This document shows, in pieces, positions 26,352-36,593 of a DNA stretch of 64,000 bases. How positions within the stretch are numbered: position 1 is the first letter of the stretch; the number at the start of each line of letters is the position of its first letter. The notes under the pieces are model-generated. The model did not search any database, was not told the origin of the DNA, and saw only the letters and a program-made list of their open reading frames with translations. Made by a program: the position numbers and the translations under genes. The DNA is from JACCXG01 sp963717745 (GTDB lineage: Bacteria > Acidobacteriota > Vicinamibacteria > Vicinamibacterales > 2-12-FULL-66-21), in contig CAVQXJ010000007.1 of assembly GCA_963717745.1 (NCBI GenBank), positions 409,275 through 473,274 of the forward strand. The letters run 5' to 3'.

Positions 26352-28104
26352 CTACTTCTTCACCTTCCACGGCTTGAACGCGTTGTCGTCCGTCGAGCCC
26401 CTCCATCGCGAACGCGACCGACGGGAAGTGGCGCGAGATGATCGACTTCATCGTGTTCTCTTCCACCCAGTCGATCCCCTGCTTCGTGTAGATCTCCGGG
26501 CGATAGTCCTGCGACAGGAACCGGTCGCTCTTCAGCCGGCGCGACGCCATCAGCAGGAAGATGCGGAACGCGGTGTCGCTGAACCCCATGCCTTCGGGCA
26601 GCGGCTCCGCCATGCAGGCCGACCATCGTGTCCACCATCTCGAGGTCGTTGTTGTAGACGCGCTTCATCTCCGCGGCCCACTCCGGCTTGTCGGTCAGCT
26701 CCTCGAAGCTCTTGACCGGCGCCTTGTGCAGCAGCCGCCGGAACCGGTTGTAGCGCGGCACGCCGCGCTCGCGGTCGCGCAGGATGTCGATGGTGCCGAG
26801 GTCGAACCGCTCGCCGTTGTCCTGCACCAGGTTCTGCAGGAACTTCGGGATAGTTGTGCAGCCGGACCGCGCCGGGGTTGTGGATGCCGAACGAATAGAA
26901 CAGATCGGCGAGGTTGAACCGCGCGAGGAACTCGACGCCGCGCCGGCCCGAGCAGCTCGGGCAGCTCCGCGTTGGCCGAGTCCCTCGCCGGTCTCCGCCG
27001 ACTGGATCGTGAAGTGATCCGGCATCAGCGTGTGCATCCGATAGACCGAGACGAACTCCTCGGTCAGCGAGAACGGCACGCCGTGGTGATCGGTCGGCGA
27101 CCCGGGAATCCCGCGAGAAGATGTCGTTGTCGGCGAGCTTCGGGAAACACGTTCTGCAGCTTGCTGAACCGGCCGTACCAGTTCGTCCGCAGGCCGGTCG
27201 TGAGGACGTCCTTCGGGAGGATCGCGGTCGACCACTCCACGGTGTGAATCTTCGCGAGCAGCGCCGCGTTGACCAGGCGCGCCTGCTGGAACAGCCGCTC
27301 GTCGTCCCAGTGCGGGTTGTGCTTCTTGAGCGTGATCGCAGATCGCGTTGTGCTCGAGCGCGAACAGCCGTGCAGCAGGCTCAGGCCCACCCAGCCGTTC
27401 TCGGTGAACCCGGTGATCTCGCGGCCGGTCACCGGGTCGACGCCGAGCCGTCCGCTCGGGCTGACCAGCACCTTGCCCTCGCGGCCGGCGCGCAGCGACG
27501 CCTGGCTGGCCGGGCTGCTGCCATAGACCGTGCGAACCGTCCCACCAGTGCGTGTTCTCGTTGATGTAGGCCGGCGGCCGCGTCGAGCCCGCGACCTTGG
27601 GCGGATCCGCCGGCGTCTTCGGCACGCGCATCGGCCGCTCGTGCCAGGTGTCGCCGTCGTCCAGCGGGAATGTCGTGGGTGTGCGTCCAGGTGCCCTTCT
27701 TGTGCACGAACCAGTCGTGGACCATGAACTGGATCCACGCCGCGGCGATCACGTTGAGGATCGTGGCCGGCTGGAACGTGGTGCGCGTCAGCAGCTCGAG
27801 GCTGACGCGCCGCGGGCTCGGCGTCATCAGGTTGGCGGTGTCAGGGAACGCCTCGCTCAGCGGCACGTTGCGGCCGAACCGCATGCCGGCGCTGCCCATC
27901 CGCGGGCACTTCAGATCGTTGTAGGTCCCGTCGCTGGTCCGGATGTTGAAGGCATCGCCGGCGGGTGGCGACGTCGAGGTCTCGAGAGGCGGCTCCTCGG
28001 TGTCGTGCGAGGTTCTTCTCCCGCATCTCCTCGCGTATCTGATACAGCCTGATGCCCTGAGCGGGACGGGGAAGGTCGAACCAATCGTCTGAGCCTTTGG
28101 ACAT
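26352..28104 (-). pseudogene. Animal-type haem peroxidase family protein, about ten frameshifts
   Basis: Segments in alternating frames assemble into one protein of the animal haem peroxidase superfamily (peroxinectin, cyclooxygenase and alpha-dioxygenase relatives). The distal-His region is WIQFMVHDWFVHKKG, followed by ENGWVGLSLLHG, LEHNAICD, and the proximal-His region TEEFVSVYRMHTLMPDHF. After it come NNDLEMVDTMVG and GFSDTAFRIFLLMASRRLKS. The reconstructed end (FKPWKVKK, stop at 26352) fits the family. Frame breaks near 28010, 27672, 27535, 27350, 27335, 27130, 26950, 26850, 26620 and 26390 are each one base, and no in-frame stop interrupts the joined frames. That speaks for consensus errors or very recent decay. 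Upstream, TTGACA lies near 28190 on the minus strand. Confidence 0.8.
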
Positions 28105-28272
28105 GGCGATCTCCTGCGACTGAACACGGCGTGACGTACGCGTGCCGGGAAGACGCACACGCTAATGCGATGCAGCGATCAGTGTCAAATGTCCGCCTTG
28201 CGGCGTCGGCGCCCCGCGTCGATCTAAGCCGGGAGCTCAGCGAGACTGTTCGCTCTGCTACAGTGACCGCTC

Positions 28273-29982
28273 ATGTTCCTGGTCTCTGATCGCCGTGGCC
28301 AGCCTCACCGTGCTCGCGGTGGCGGCGCTGCGGCACGCGCGCACCGAACGCCTCGCCCGGTCTTCGCGCCGCCTGGGGCATGCCGATCGAGCGGACCCGC
28401 CGCATGGACGCCATGGCCGCGTCGCACCGCGCCCGGATCGCGGCATCGAACCACGGCGCTTCGCTCGACGACCGGACCTGGCGCGATCTGCTGATGGACG
28501 ACGTCTTCGCCGCGGTCGATCGGACGCAGAGCACGCTCGGGCAGCACGCGCTCTACCATCGCCTGCGGACCGCGCCGGTGGCCGATCATCTCGCGGCGTT
28601 CGAGGCCCTCGTCGACCGGATGGCCACCGATGCGGCGGCGCGGGAACGCGCGCAGCTGGCGCTCGATCGCCTGCAGGATCCCCAGGGCTACGACATCTGG
28701 TGGCTCGCCGGGCACGATGCGGTCGAGCAGCACTCGTGGTACGGCATCTTTCCGGTGCTCTTCCTGTCGACGATCGTCCTCGCGGCTCTGGGCCCGTTCT
28801 GGCCGCTCGGCTTCGCGCCCTTCGTTGCGCTGCTGGTGGTGAACGTCGCGGTGCGGTATGCGACCGATCGGCACGTGGGGACGATGGCCGTGGCGTTCCG
28901 GCAGTGCGCGCCGCTCATCGCGGCAGCCGGCGATCTGCGATTCCTGACCGGCGCGGATATCGATCCCATCGTCGGGGCACTCCGGACCGACGTGCCGCAG
29001 CTCGGGCGGATCAAGCAGATTTCCCGCTGGGTGAACGGCAACCCCTTGATGCTGTCGGCGGGCTCGAGCGGGCTGGGCGTGGCGGCCAGCGACTTCGTCG
29101 GCGCGGTCTACGAGTATCTCAACCTGGCGCTGCTGCTCGACGGAACCGGCATCTACTTCGGCACGCGGGATCTGGCTCGAGCCGGACCATCGCTGGCCCG
29201 CGCGGTGGCCGCTGCCGGCGACGTGGATGCCGCCATCGGCATTGCTTCGTATCGGGCGGGCCGCGACGACTGGAGCCGGCCCGAGCTCCGGACCGACGGC
29301 GCGACCGAGCTCACCGACCTCCGTCACCCGCTGATCGATGCCGCCGTGCCGAACTCGATCGTCGTGAAGCCGGGACATGGCGTGCTGGTGACCGGCTCGA
29401 ACATGTCGGGCAAGTCGACGTTTCTTCGCACCGTCGGCGTGAACGCGATTCTCGCGCAAACGATCAACACCTGCCTGGCGCAGGCGTACCGCGCCCCGGT
29501 CTTCCACGTGCGGAGCTGCATCGGCCGGACCGACGATCTCCTGTCGGGCACCAGCTACTACCTCGCGGAGGTCGAGGCGCTCCTGGAGCTGGTCCGCGCG
29601 AGCACCAGTCCGCGCGCCGCACCTGTTCCTGCTGGACGAGCTGTTTCGCGGCACCAACGCGGTCGAGCGGATCGCCGCCGGCCAGGCGGTCCTGACGCAG
29701 CTGCTCGATGAGGACGGGCCGGGCCGGCCGCACCTCGTCCTCGCCGCGACCCACGACCTCGAGCTGGTCGAGCTCACCTCGGATCGGTTCGAGGCGTGCC
29801 ATTTCGGCGATTCCATCGGTCCCGACGGCCTGACCTTCAGCCACCGTCTGCAGCACGGCCCTTCCACCAGCCGCAACGCGATCGCGCTGCTGCGCCTGCA
29901 CGGCGCCCCGGACGCGCTGGTCCGCCGTGCGATGTCGACCGCCGCGATGCTCGATCACCAGCGGAAGACGGCGCTTCAATAG
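28273..29982 (+). CDS. Membrane-anchored MutS-like ATPase (frameshifted)
   Basis: A MutS-family ATPase without mismatch-recognition domains. The N-terminus has a hydrophobic stretch (VASLTVLAVAALRHARTE), and another pair lies at about residues 120-165 (FPVLFLSTIVLAALGPFWPL), as in the small membrane MutS-like proteins of Bacteroidetes and Acidobacteria. Walker A is VTGSNMSGKSTFLRTVG, Walker B LFLLDELFRGTNAVERI and the switch region AATHDLELVEL. Frameshifts near 28290, 28370 and 29622 must be joined. The function is not known; a DNA-repair role should not be assumed. TACAGT lies 8 nt before the ATG. Confidence 0.82.
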
Positions 29983-30049
29983 CAAAGGCGCTCTTGCGCC
30001 GCGGGCCAGTGCCGCTTGGAGTGGCGATGGGGGCAATCCGCGGGGCCTG

Positions 30050-30362
30050 CGATCACAGGAGGGCCAGGAGATCAGGAGAAAGAAAAATCTTTGGTTTTCC
30101 GGCCTCCTCCTCCTGTTGAAGATCCCCGGCCATCGACTTGCCCGGTTTGCGGCTGAAAGCACCCCGATGCCGCGAGCAACGGGCGCTTGGACTGGCGACC
30201 GAGCCATTCGCGGCGCCCGCGATCACAGAGGAGGTCAGGAGGACCGAAAACCAAATTTGATTTTCTCCTGACCTCCTGGCCCTCCTGTAAAGCTCACCGG
30301 CCCTCGAATTACCCATCCGCGTCTGAAAGCATCCGGATGCCGCGAGCGACGGGGCGGTGAAG
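30050..30362. repeat. Two tandem family A hairpins with GC modules
   Basis: Two successive composite units. Each has an AGGAG-type stem (GATCACAGGAGGGCCAGGAG, then GATCACAGAGGAGGTCAGGA) followed by a module beginning GGCC(A/C)TCGA and containing CTGAAAGCA and ATGCCGCGAG. This is the same order as at 3.07-3.29 kb. It fills the gap between the convergent MutS-like and ADOP genes. Confidence 0.75.
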
Positions 30363-30383
30363 CGGAGCGACCGGGGAAAGGGA

Positions 30384-33051
30384 TCAGCTCCTCAGCGCCG
30401 CGGTCGGATCCATGCGTGATGCGGCGCGCGCCGGCAGCCAGCCCGCGAACAGTCCGACCGCGATCAGTACGGCGCCGGCGCCGGCCAGCATAATCGGATC
30501 GCGAGCGTCCACGCGGAAGAGCAGTGCGCCGACGAACTTCGCCGCCCAGACGCTCAGGCCGATGCCGAGCCCCCCGCCGATGGCGATCAGCACCGCAACC
30601 CGCCGGAGGACCAGCCACACGACACCGCCGCTGGTCGCCCCGAGCGCCATGCGGACGGCGATCTCCGGGCGGCGGCGGCTGACCGCATACGAGCTGACGC
30701 CGTAGAGACCCAGCGCCGCCAGCAGCAGCGCCAGCGCCCCGAAGAATCCGGACAGCATCGCGACCATCCGGTCCTGCACCAGCGTGGCGCGCACCTGATC
30801 CCCGTAATCGCGGAACGAGAACGACAGCCCCGGCGCCGCGGCTCGCAGCGCTTCCGTAAGGGCGGGCTCGACCTGTGAACGGCTGCCCGCCAGCCGGGCC
30901 GTGATCGAGAACCCGGACCCGAAGGTCTCCGCCTGTGCCATCGGCAGATAGACGGTTGGCACGACTCCGGTCCGCACTGTCCGGTACACCGCGTCGTTCA
31001 CCACGCCGACGATCGTGGTCTCGTGCAGCACACCGAGGCCGACGCCTTTGAATCGCTGGCCGAGCGGACTCTGAGCGCCGACGAAGCGTTTGACGAACGC
31101 CTCGTTCACGACCGCGACCCGCTCGCTGCCCGAGACATCGGACGGAGCGAGGTCGCGTCCGGTTAGCACGCGCATCCCGTAGGTCTCGAACCACCCCGGC
31201 GCGACGGCGTTGAATGCCGCGGTCTGTTCCGGACGCGTCAGGGTCGGTCCGTCCACGACCTGCACGCGATGGGTCCAGTTCCGGCCGCTCAGCGGCGTGA
31301 GATACGACAACGATGCGCGCGAGACGCCGCGTTCAGTCGACGCCACTTCGGCGACCCGTTGCGCGAATGCCGCGATCTGTCCTGGTGCGAGATTGGCCCG
31401 GCGCGCGTCGGCGGCGACGATCATCAGTCCCTCGGGGTTGAACCCGAGCGGCGTGCTGATCAGGGTCGAGAAGGTCCGGACGAACAGGCCGGCCCCGGCC
31501 AACAGTACCGAATGACAGGGCGACCTGCACGACGATCAGCCCGTGGCGGATCCTGGCGCGGTGGTCCCCGGTCACCGACCGTCCCTGTTCTTTCAGGGCG
31601 TCGTTCGGGCGGACGGCGCGGATGCCGAACGCCGGTGCCACGCCGAACAGCAGCATCGCGCCGAGCGAGGCCGCGGCGGTGAAGCCCAGCACGCGCCAGT
31701 CGAGCGAGAGGTCCAGGGTGACCGAGCTCGCGTCGGTTCCCAGCTGGCGGATCAGCAGCGCCGCGGCGGCGTTGGCGATCGCCAGGCCCGCGGCTCCGCC
31801 GGCGGCGGCCACCAGCAGGCTCTCGACCATCAACTGGCACGCCAGCCGGACGCGCGAGGCGCCGAGCGCGACCCGGAGGCTCATCTCGTGGCTGCGGGCC
31901 GCGGCGCGCGCCAGCTGCAGGTTCGCGATGTTCGCGCAGGCGATGAGCAGCACCGCCAGCACCACGGCCATGATGATGGTGAGCGGCTGCTCGAAGCGAT
32001 CGCGCAGCGGCGAGACGCCGGTGTCGGCCGGATCGAGCGGAATCTGGGTGTTCATGTAGTTGGCGCGGTAGTCCGGCTTGGCGGCCCACTCGGCCGGTAT
32101 GGTCGCGTCGAGGATCGCCGGCCGCACCGTGGCCAGCGCCGCGAACGCCGACTCGACGCGCTGATCCGGACGGAGCCTCGCCATCACCGTGAGCCAGAAA
32201 CTCGACCGGCCATCGAGTTGGGAATCGGCACCGCGAATCGCCGCCTCGGCGGCGAGCGGCAGGAACACGTCCACCGCTTCTCCGACCTCCGGTCCCAGAA
32301 ACGACGGCGGCGTGACGCCGACGATGGTGAACGGCACGCCGCTGACCTGGAGCCGACGGCCGACCGCGTCCGACGCCGCACCCAGGCGCTGCCGCCAGAA
32401 ACGATGGCTGACCACAGCGACGTGACCCTCAGGGCCGCCACCGCGCACATCGTCTCCGGGCGCGAGCGGGCGACCGGCGATGGTGTCGATCCCGAGGGTG
32501 TGGAAGAAACCGCCGCTGATGTATGCGCCGGTGACCGGATCGATGCGGCCGGACTGCGCCAGATCGAACCGCTCGACCGACCAGGCGGCGGCGCTCTCGA
32601 ACAGGCCGGACTGCCGCTCGCGGATCTGCTCCCAGACCGGATTGGACCAGGAGGTGCGCCCGACGATCACCAGCTGGTGCGGCTCGCGGACCGGCAAGGG
32701 CCGGAGCACGAGGCCGTTGAGGATCGAGAAGAGCGCGGTATTCGCGCCGATGCCGAGCCCGAGCGACAGCACGCTGATCGCGGTGACGAGCGGCGCCGCC
32801 TTCAGCGCGCGCACCGCGTCGCGGACGTCGGCCGACAGGAACGAGCGCACGGTCTGCGGCCGCGGCAGCCATTCGGCGATCCCGAACCACAGTGAGTGCA
32901 CGATCGTGACGGCGAGAAACCGCAGCCCGGCGAGCCGCCCGTGCGCGCGGGCGCTGGCGTAGTCCGCGGCGAAGGCGCTGTGCATGCCGGCGGCGAATCG
33001 ATCGCGGAACCGGCGGGGATAGAGCGCGAGGAGCCAGTCGAAGAGCCTCAT
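30384..33051 (-). CDS. ADOP-type ABC transporter permease (frameshifted)
   Basis: A duplicated MacB/FtsX permease of the acidobacterial ADOP group, about 890 residues. The N-terminal permease prefix is recognisable (MRLFDWLLALYPRRFRDRF). Then come MacB-PCD domain 1 (VLSLGLGIGANTALFSILNG), an FtsX bundle (LIACANIANLQLARAAARSH), a second PCD and the final FtsX segment (GLYGVSSYAVSRRRPEIAVR, then ARAASRMDPTAALRS). One extra base near 31512 breaks the frame within ALSSVLLAGAGLF. The start overlaps the padR stop (ATGA). No dedicated ATPase adjoins it. ADOPs are orphan permeases thought to be efflux or envelope-stress proteins; the substrate is unknown. Confidence 0.9.
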
Positions 33052-33377
33052 GCGTCCGCCTTTCGCGGGTTCAGCCTGACTTTGTTGATCTGTGCGACCA
33101 GCTGGGTGAGCCGCTGCTTCTCCGCGGCGAGCACCTGCCGGCCGCGTGGGGTGATCCGGTAGTAGGCGCCGCGCCGGGGATCCACGCTCTCCCGCCGGGC
33201 CGCCGACTCGGCCACCAGCCCTTCGTCCATCAGCTTGGCGAGGTGGCGGTAGAACGACGCGGTCTGGACCGGCACCTGCCCGTCCGACCGCTCGCGGATC
33301 GCCTGCATGACCGCATAGCCGTGGCTGTCGCGCTCGGCGAGGGCGAGGAGAATGTGAAGGGGGATCGGTTTGAGCAT
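33048..33377 (-). CDS. PadR-family transcriptional regulator
   Basis: A 109-residue PadR winged-helix repressor: IPLHILLALAERDSHGYAVM, TASFYRHLAKLMDEGLV and RRGAYYRITPRGRQVLAAEK are the family landmarks, followed by the C-terminal dimerisation helix. The gene overlaps the ADOP permease it presumably controls (ATGA). A perfect 15-bp inverted repeat lies immediately before its start codon and is a strong candidate operator, so autorepression is likely. The PadR-ADOP pairing is standard in Acidobacteriota. Confidence 0.93.
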   Translation of the reverse strand: MLKPIPLHILLALAERDSHGYAVMQAIRERSDGQVPVQTASFYRHLAKLMDEGLVAESAARRESVDPRRGAYYRITPRGRQVLAAEKQRLTQLVAQINKVRLNPRKADA

Positions 33378-33412
33378 GATATGGATATGTCCGTTCTGGA
33401 CATATCCATATC
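33378..33412. promoter_or_regulatory. PadR operator: perfect 15-bp inverted repeat
   Basis: GATATGGATATGTCC, 5 nt (GTTCT), GGACATATCCATATC. It contains the ATGT-N9-ACAT core common to PadR sites and touches the padR start codon, so a bound dimer would cover promoter and start. Confidence 0.85.
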
Positions 33413-33493
33413 ACAGATCGAGGCCACGCGGATCGCGGTTCGTGGTCGGCGCGATCCGGAGCAAGCGGCGGAGCGGCTGAAGCCTCTCCGGCC

Positions 33494-34690
33494 CTACAAG
33501 CCGGCGCCGACGCCTGCGTGCGCGAACGTGCGATCAGCGCTACCGCTCTTCCACAGCCACTCCAGCGCGTTGGGCAGCGTCTGCAGCTTCACCGCCCGGT
33601 CGCAGTGCCCGGCGTTTCGCGCGAACACGAACTGGTATTTGTAGCCCTTGGCGGCCAGCACCTTCGCCATCTGCTGGTTGGCCACGACCCAGTCGTGCAT
33701 GTCGTCGCGCATGATGTTCGGGTTGTAGAGGTCGCGATCGCCGACGTGCATCCAGATCCGGATCGGCTTGGGCGGACTGTTCGGGATCAGGCTGCGGTGG
33801 AACTCCCAAGCCCCGCCCGGCGTCTCAGGGTTCCACGGCCACTGCTGGTTCACGTATGTGCCGGAGTAGCTGAGGACGCGGTGGTAGAGATCGGGGCGAT
33901 ACCACGCCATGCTGAGTGCTGCCGACGCGCCGGAACTGCACCCCATGGTCGCCCGCGCCTCGGGATCCTTCGTCAGCGTGACGCCGTATTGCTTCTCGAC
34001 CAGCGGCAGCACTTCGGTCTCCACGAACTCGGCATAGCGGCCCGACATGGTGTCGTATTCGAGCCCGCGCTGGCTGCCCTGGGCGTCGCCGCTGCCGTTG
34101 CCGATCGAGATGGCGATCATCACCGGCACCCGCTTCTGCGCAATCAGGTTGTCGAGCGCGGTGAACAGTGCCTGATCCGGACCGTCGGCGCCGACGATGA
34201 AGGGGGCGGCGGTGCCGGGGACATATTGCTTCGGCACGTAGACGGCGACGCGGCGGGTATAGGGTGCGGGATGGCTGGTCGGCACCAGGAGCTTGGCCGG
34301 ATTGGCGGGATCGACGGTCCCGAACGTGCCTTGGTCGCGGGCGATGCCGGGATACATCTTGCTGTCGGCGGAGCTCATCGTGAAGTTGTGGACCGTTCCC
34401 TGCGGGACGCTTTCCTGCACCGTCATCTCCGGCGCCGGCGGGTGGGTCGGCCCGATGATGAAGTTGCCGTCGGCATCAGCGGGAGGAACCGCGCCGTCGG
34501 GCAGCTCCTTCGCGGTCACGTATCCGGGTGTGTTCGGATCGCGGGTCGGCGGTGTCGGCCGCGCCGGCGGCGTCGCGGTCTGTGCGGCAGGTGCCGTCGT
34601 GGCCGGCGTGCCGGCCGTCTGCGCGATCGCGGTGCTCGCGCCCGCGATCATGCCGATGGCCAGAGTGAGGGTGCAGGTGGTGTTGGTCAT
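33494..34690 (-). CDS. Secreted esterase (Fes/esterase D-like)
   Basis: A signal peptide (LTLAIGMIAGASTAIAQ) and a Thr/Pro/Ala-rich linker to about residue 60 precede an esterase-D-type alpha/beta hydrolase. It has YTRRVAVYVPKQYVPGTAAP at the domain start, VMIAISIGNG, the nucleophile elbow ATMGCSSGASAALSMAW (GCSSG), IRIWMHVGDRDLYNPNI and the late His in ARNAGHCDRA. Enterochelin esterases and acyl-glucan esterases share this pattern; sugar-ester cleavage is possible. It starts 250 bp from the divergent FAD oxidase. Confidence 0.87.
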   Translation of the reverse strand: MTNTTCTLTLAIGMIAGASTAIAQTAGTPATTAPAAQTATPPARPTPPTRDPNTPGYVTAKELPDGAVPPADADGNFIIGPTHPPAPEMTVQESVPQGTVHNFTMSSADSKMYPGIARDQGTFGTVDPANPAKLLVPTSHPAPYTRRVAVYVPKQYVPGTAAPFIVGADGPDQALFTALDNLIAQKRVPVMIAISIGNGSGDAQGSQRGLEYDTMSGRYAEFVETEVLPLVEKQYGVTLTKDPEARATMGCSSGASAALSMAWYRPDLYHRVLSYSGTYVNQQWPWNPETPGGAWEFHRSLIPNSPPKPIRIWMHVGDRDLYNPNIMRDDMHDWVVANQQMAKVLAAKGYKYQFVFARNAGHCDRAVKLQTLPNALEWLWKSGSADRTFAHAGVGAGL

Positions 34691-34762
34691 GGTGATGAGC
34701 TGTGATGAGTAACCGGTGCGCCAGTCTACGGGAAACCCTCAGTGCTGAGAACCGGAAAGGTG

Positions 34763-34882
34763 ACGACAGCCGCTTGTCAAAACCTACAGGAGGACAGGAG
34801 ATCTTTTGGTTTTGCGAACCGCGAGCCCGCGAACCGCGAACCCGCGGACAGCGGACTACGGACAACGGACCGCGGACAGCGG
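34763..34882. repeat. Half family A element fused to a heptamer array
   Basis: The left arm of a family A hairpin (GACGACAGCCGCTTGTCAAA to AGGACAGGAGATC) stops abruptly and is followed by ten 7-8-mers (GCGAACC, GCGAGCCC, GCGGACA, GCGGACT, ACGGACA and so on). It joins the two repeat families in one spacer, between divergent genes. Confidence 0.65.
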
Positions 34883-34943
34883 GCGTAAGCCCACATGGTA
34901 GGATCCACGCCTATCCACCACACGTCTTTTTCTTGGAGCACGT

Positions 34944-36593
34944 ATGCCCAGCTCTCCACTGGTCAACGCCTCGGGCACCGCGATTGACGAACGCCGGATC
35001 GAACAGTTGCGCACGTCCTGCCGCGGCGAGCTGTTGCGACCCGGCGACGCCGGCTACGACCCGGCGCGCTGCATCTGGAATGCCAGCATCGACAAGCGTC
35101 CCGGCCTGATCCTGCGCTGTTCGGGGCTGGCGGACGTCGTCGCCGCCGTCAATTTCGCACGCGAGACGGGGCTGCTCGTCGCGATCCGCGGCGGCGGGCA
35201 CAATGTCGGCGGCCGGGCGCTCTGCGACGGCGGGCTGGTGATCGACCTGTCACGGATGAAAGGCATTCACGTGGACGCCGGGGCCCGGCGAGTCCGCGCC
35301 CAGCCCGGCGCCACGCTCGGCGATCTCGATCGCGAAACGCACGTGCATGGCTTGACCGTGCCGGTCGGCGTGGTGTCGAAGACCGGCATCGCCGGTCTCA
35401 CGCTCGGCGGCGGCGTCGGGTGGCTGGCGCGGAAGTACGGACTCACCGTCGACAATGTCATCTCCTTCGAGATTGTCACCGTCGACGGCCAGGTCCTGAC
35501 CGTGAGCGCCGACCAGCACCCGGATCTGTTCTGGGCCCTCCGTGGCGGCGGCGGCAACTTCGGCGTCGTCACCTCTTTCGAATACCGGGCGCATCCGGTG
35601 AGCACCGTCCTTGGCGGCCTTCTGCTGCATCCGCGGTCGCAGGCGACCGATCTGTTGAAGTTCTATCGGGAGTTCACGGCATCGGCGCCCGACGAGCTCG
35701 GCACATATGCGGTCCTGCTGTCGGCGCCCGACGGCACGCCGATCGCCGCGATCGCGACCTGTTACTGTGGGGACGTGGGGCAGGGCGAGCGCGTGCTCGC
35801 GCCGCTCCGCGCCTTCGGCTCGCCGATTCTCGATGCCATCCAGCCGATGCCGTTTCCTGTCATGCAGACGCTGCTCGACGGCGCCGGGGCCGACGGCAAC
35901 CAGAACTACTGGAAGTCGACGTTCATCCGCGAGGTGAGCGACGAGGCGATCGAGACGATCGTCAGCCACGCCAACGACGGGATGTCTCCGTTGACCGCGG
36001 TCCTGGTCGAGCAGTACGGCGGCGCCGCCGGCCGTGTCGCGCCCGATGCCACCGCGTTCGCGCACCGGGAGGCGGTCTACGACTTCGGGATCCTGTCGGC
36101 GTGGGCCGATCCCGCCGAGTCCGACCGGCACATCGCGTGGACCCGCCGGTTCGCCGAGGCGATGGCGCCCTACCGCAGCGGGGCGTATTTGCTGAACTTC
36201 CTGGATCGCGAAGAGGGTGACGAGACGATTCGCGCCGCGTTCGGAGTCAACTACGAGCGCCTGGTCGCCGTGAAGACCAAGTACGACCCGGCCAACTTCT
36301 TCCGCGTCAACCAGAACATCACACCTGCAGAGTCGATGCGGCATCTGATCGCTGTCCGCGGTCCGCGGGTTCGCGGTTCGCGGTTCGCGGGTTCGGAAAG
36401 CCGGAGGTCCTCTGAGGCAACTAGCCGCTTGGATTGTGCCTGTTGCCTCTCAGTATCACCGGCTCCGATCCCGCGAACCCGCGAACCCGCGAACCGCGAA
36501 CCGCGGACCGCGGACAGCGAGGCCTATCGCGCGCCGGCCTCGCGCGGTCCGCCGGGCAGGTGCCGGGTCAGGTGGCGTGTCAGCAGGCGATAG
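34944..36593 (+). CDS. FAD-linked oxidase (berberine-bridge-like) with run-on tail
   Basis: A BBE-like flavoprotein: the PCMH FAD domain with VAIRGGGHNVGGRALCDGGL (His for covalent 8-alpha linkage), TLGGGVGWLARKYGLTVDN, LFWALRGGGGNFGVVTSFEY, and the C-terminal family end YDPANFFRVNQNITPAE at about residue 460. The second, cysteinyl FAD link of plant BBE seems absent (VGVVSKTGIAGL). The natural end should lie near 36345; instead the frame reads on for about 80 residues through a family B palindrome and into antisense of the peptidase gene. A TTGGAG site precedes the ATG. The oxidised substrate (sugar or alcohol) is unknown. Confidence 0.88.
   Translation: MPSSPLVNASGTAIDERRIEQLRTSCRGELLRPGDAGYDPARCIWNASIDKRPGLILRCSGLADVVAAVNFARETGLLVAIRGGGHNVGGRALCDGGLVIDLSRMKGIHVDAGARRVRAQPGATLGDLDRETHVHGLTVPVGVVSKTGIAGLTLGGGVGWLARKYGLTVDNVISFEIVTVDGQVLTVSADQHPDLFWALRGGGGNFGVVTSFEYRAHPVSTVLGGLLLHPRSQATDLLKFYREFTASAPDELGTYAVLLSAPDGTPIAAIATCYCGDVGQGERVLAPLRAFGSPILDAIQPMPFPVMQTLLDGAGADGNQNYWKSTFIREVSDEAIETIVSHANDGMSPLTAVLVEQYGGAAGRVAPDATAFAHREAVYDFGILSAWADPAESDRHIAWTRRFAEAMAPYRSGAYLLNFLDREEGDETIRAAFGVNYERLVAVKTKYDPANFFRVNQNITPAESMRHLIAVRGPRVRGSRFAGSESRRSSEATSRLDCACCLSVSPAPIPRTREPANREPRTADSEAYRAPASRGPPGRCRVRWRVSRR
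36351..36518. repeat. Family B palindrome (second full copy)
   Basis: Left arm GCTGTCCGCGGTCCGCGGGT plus TTCGCGG units; right arm CGAACCCG units then CCGCGGACCGCGGACAGC. The core of about 70 nt contains GAGGCAACTAG and TGTTGCCTC. It lies between the convergent FAD oxidase and DPP-IV-like genes and inside the run-on frame of the oxidase. Confidence 0.82.
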
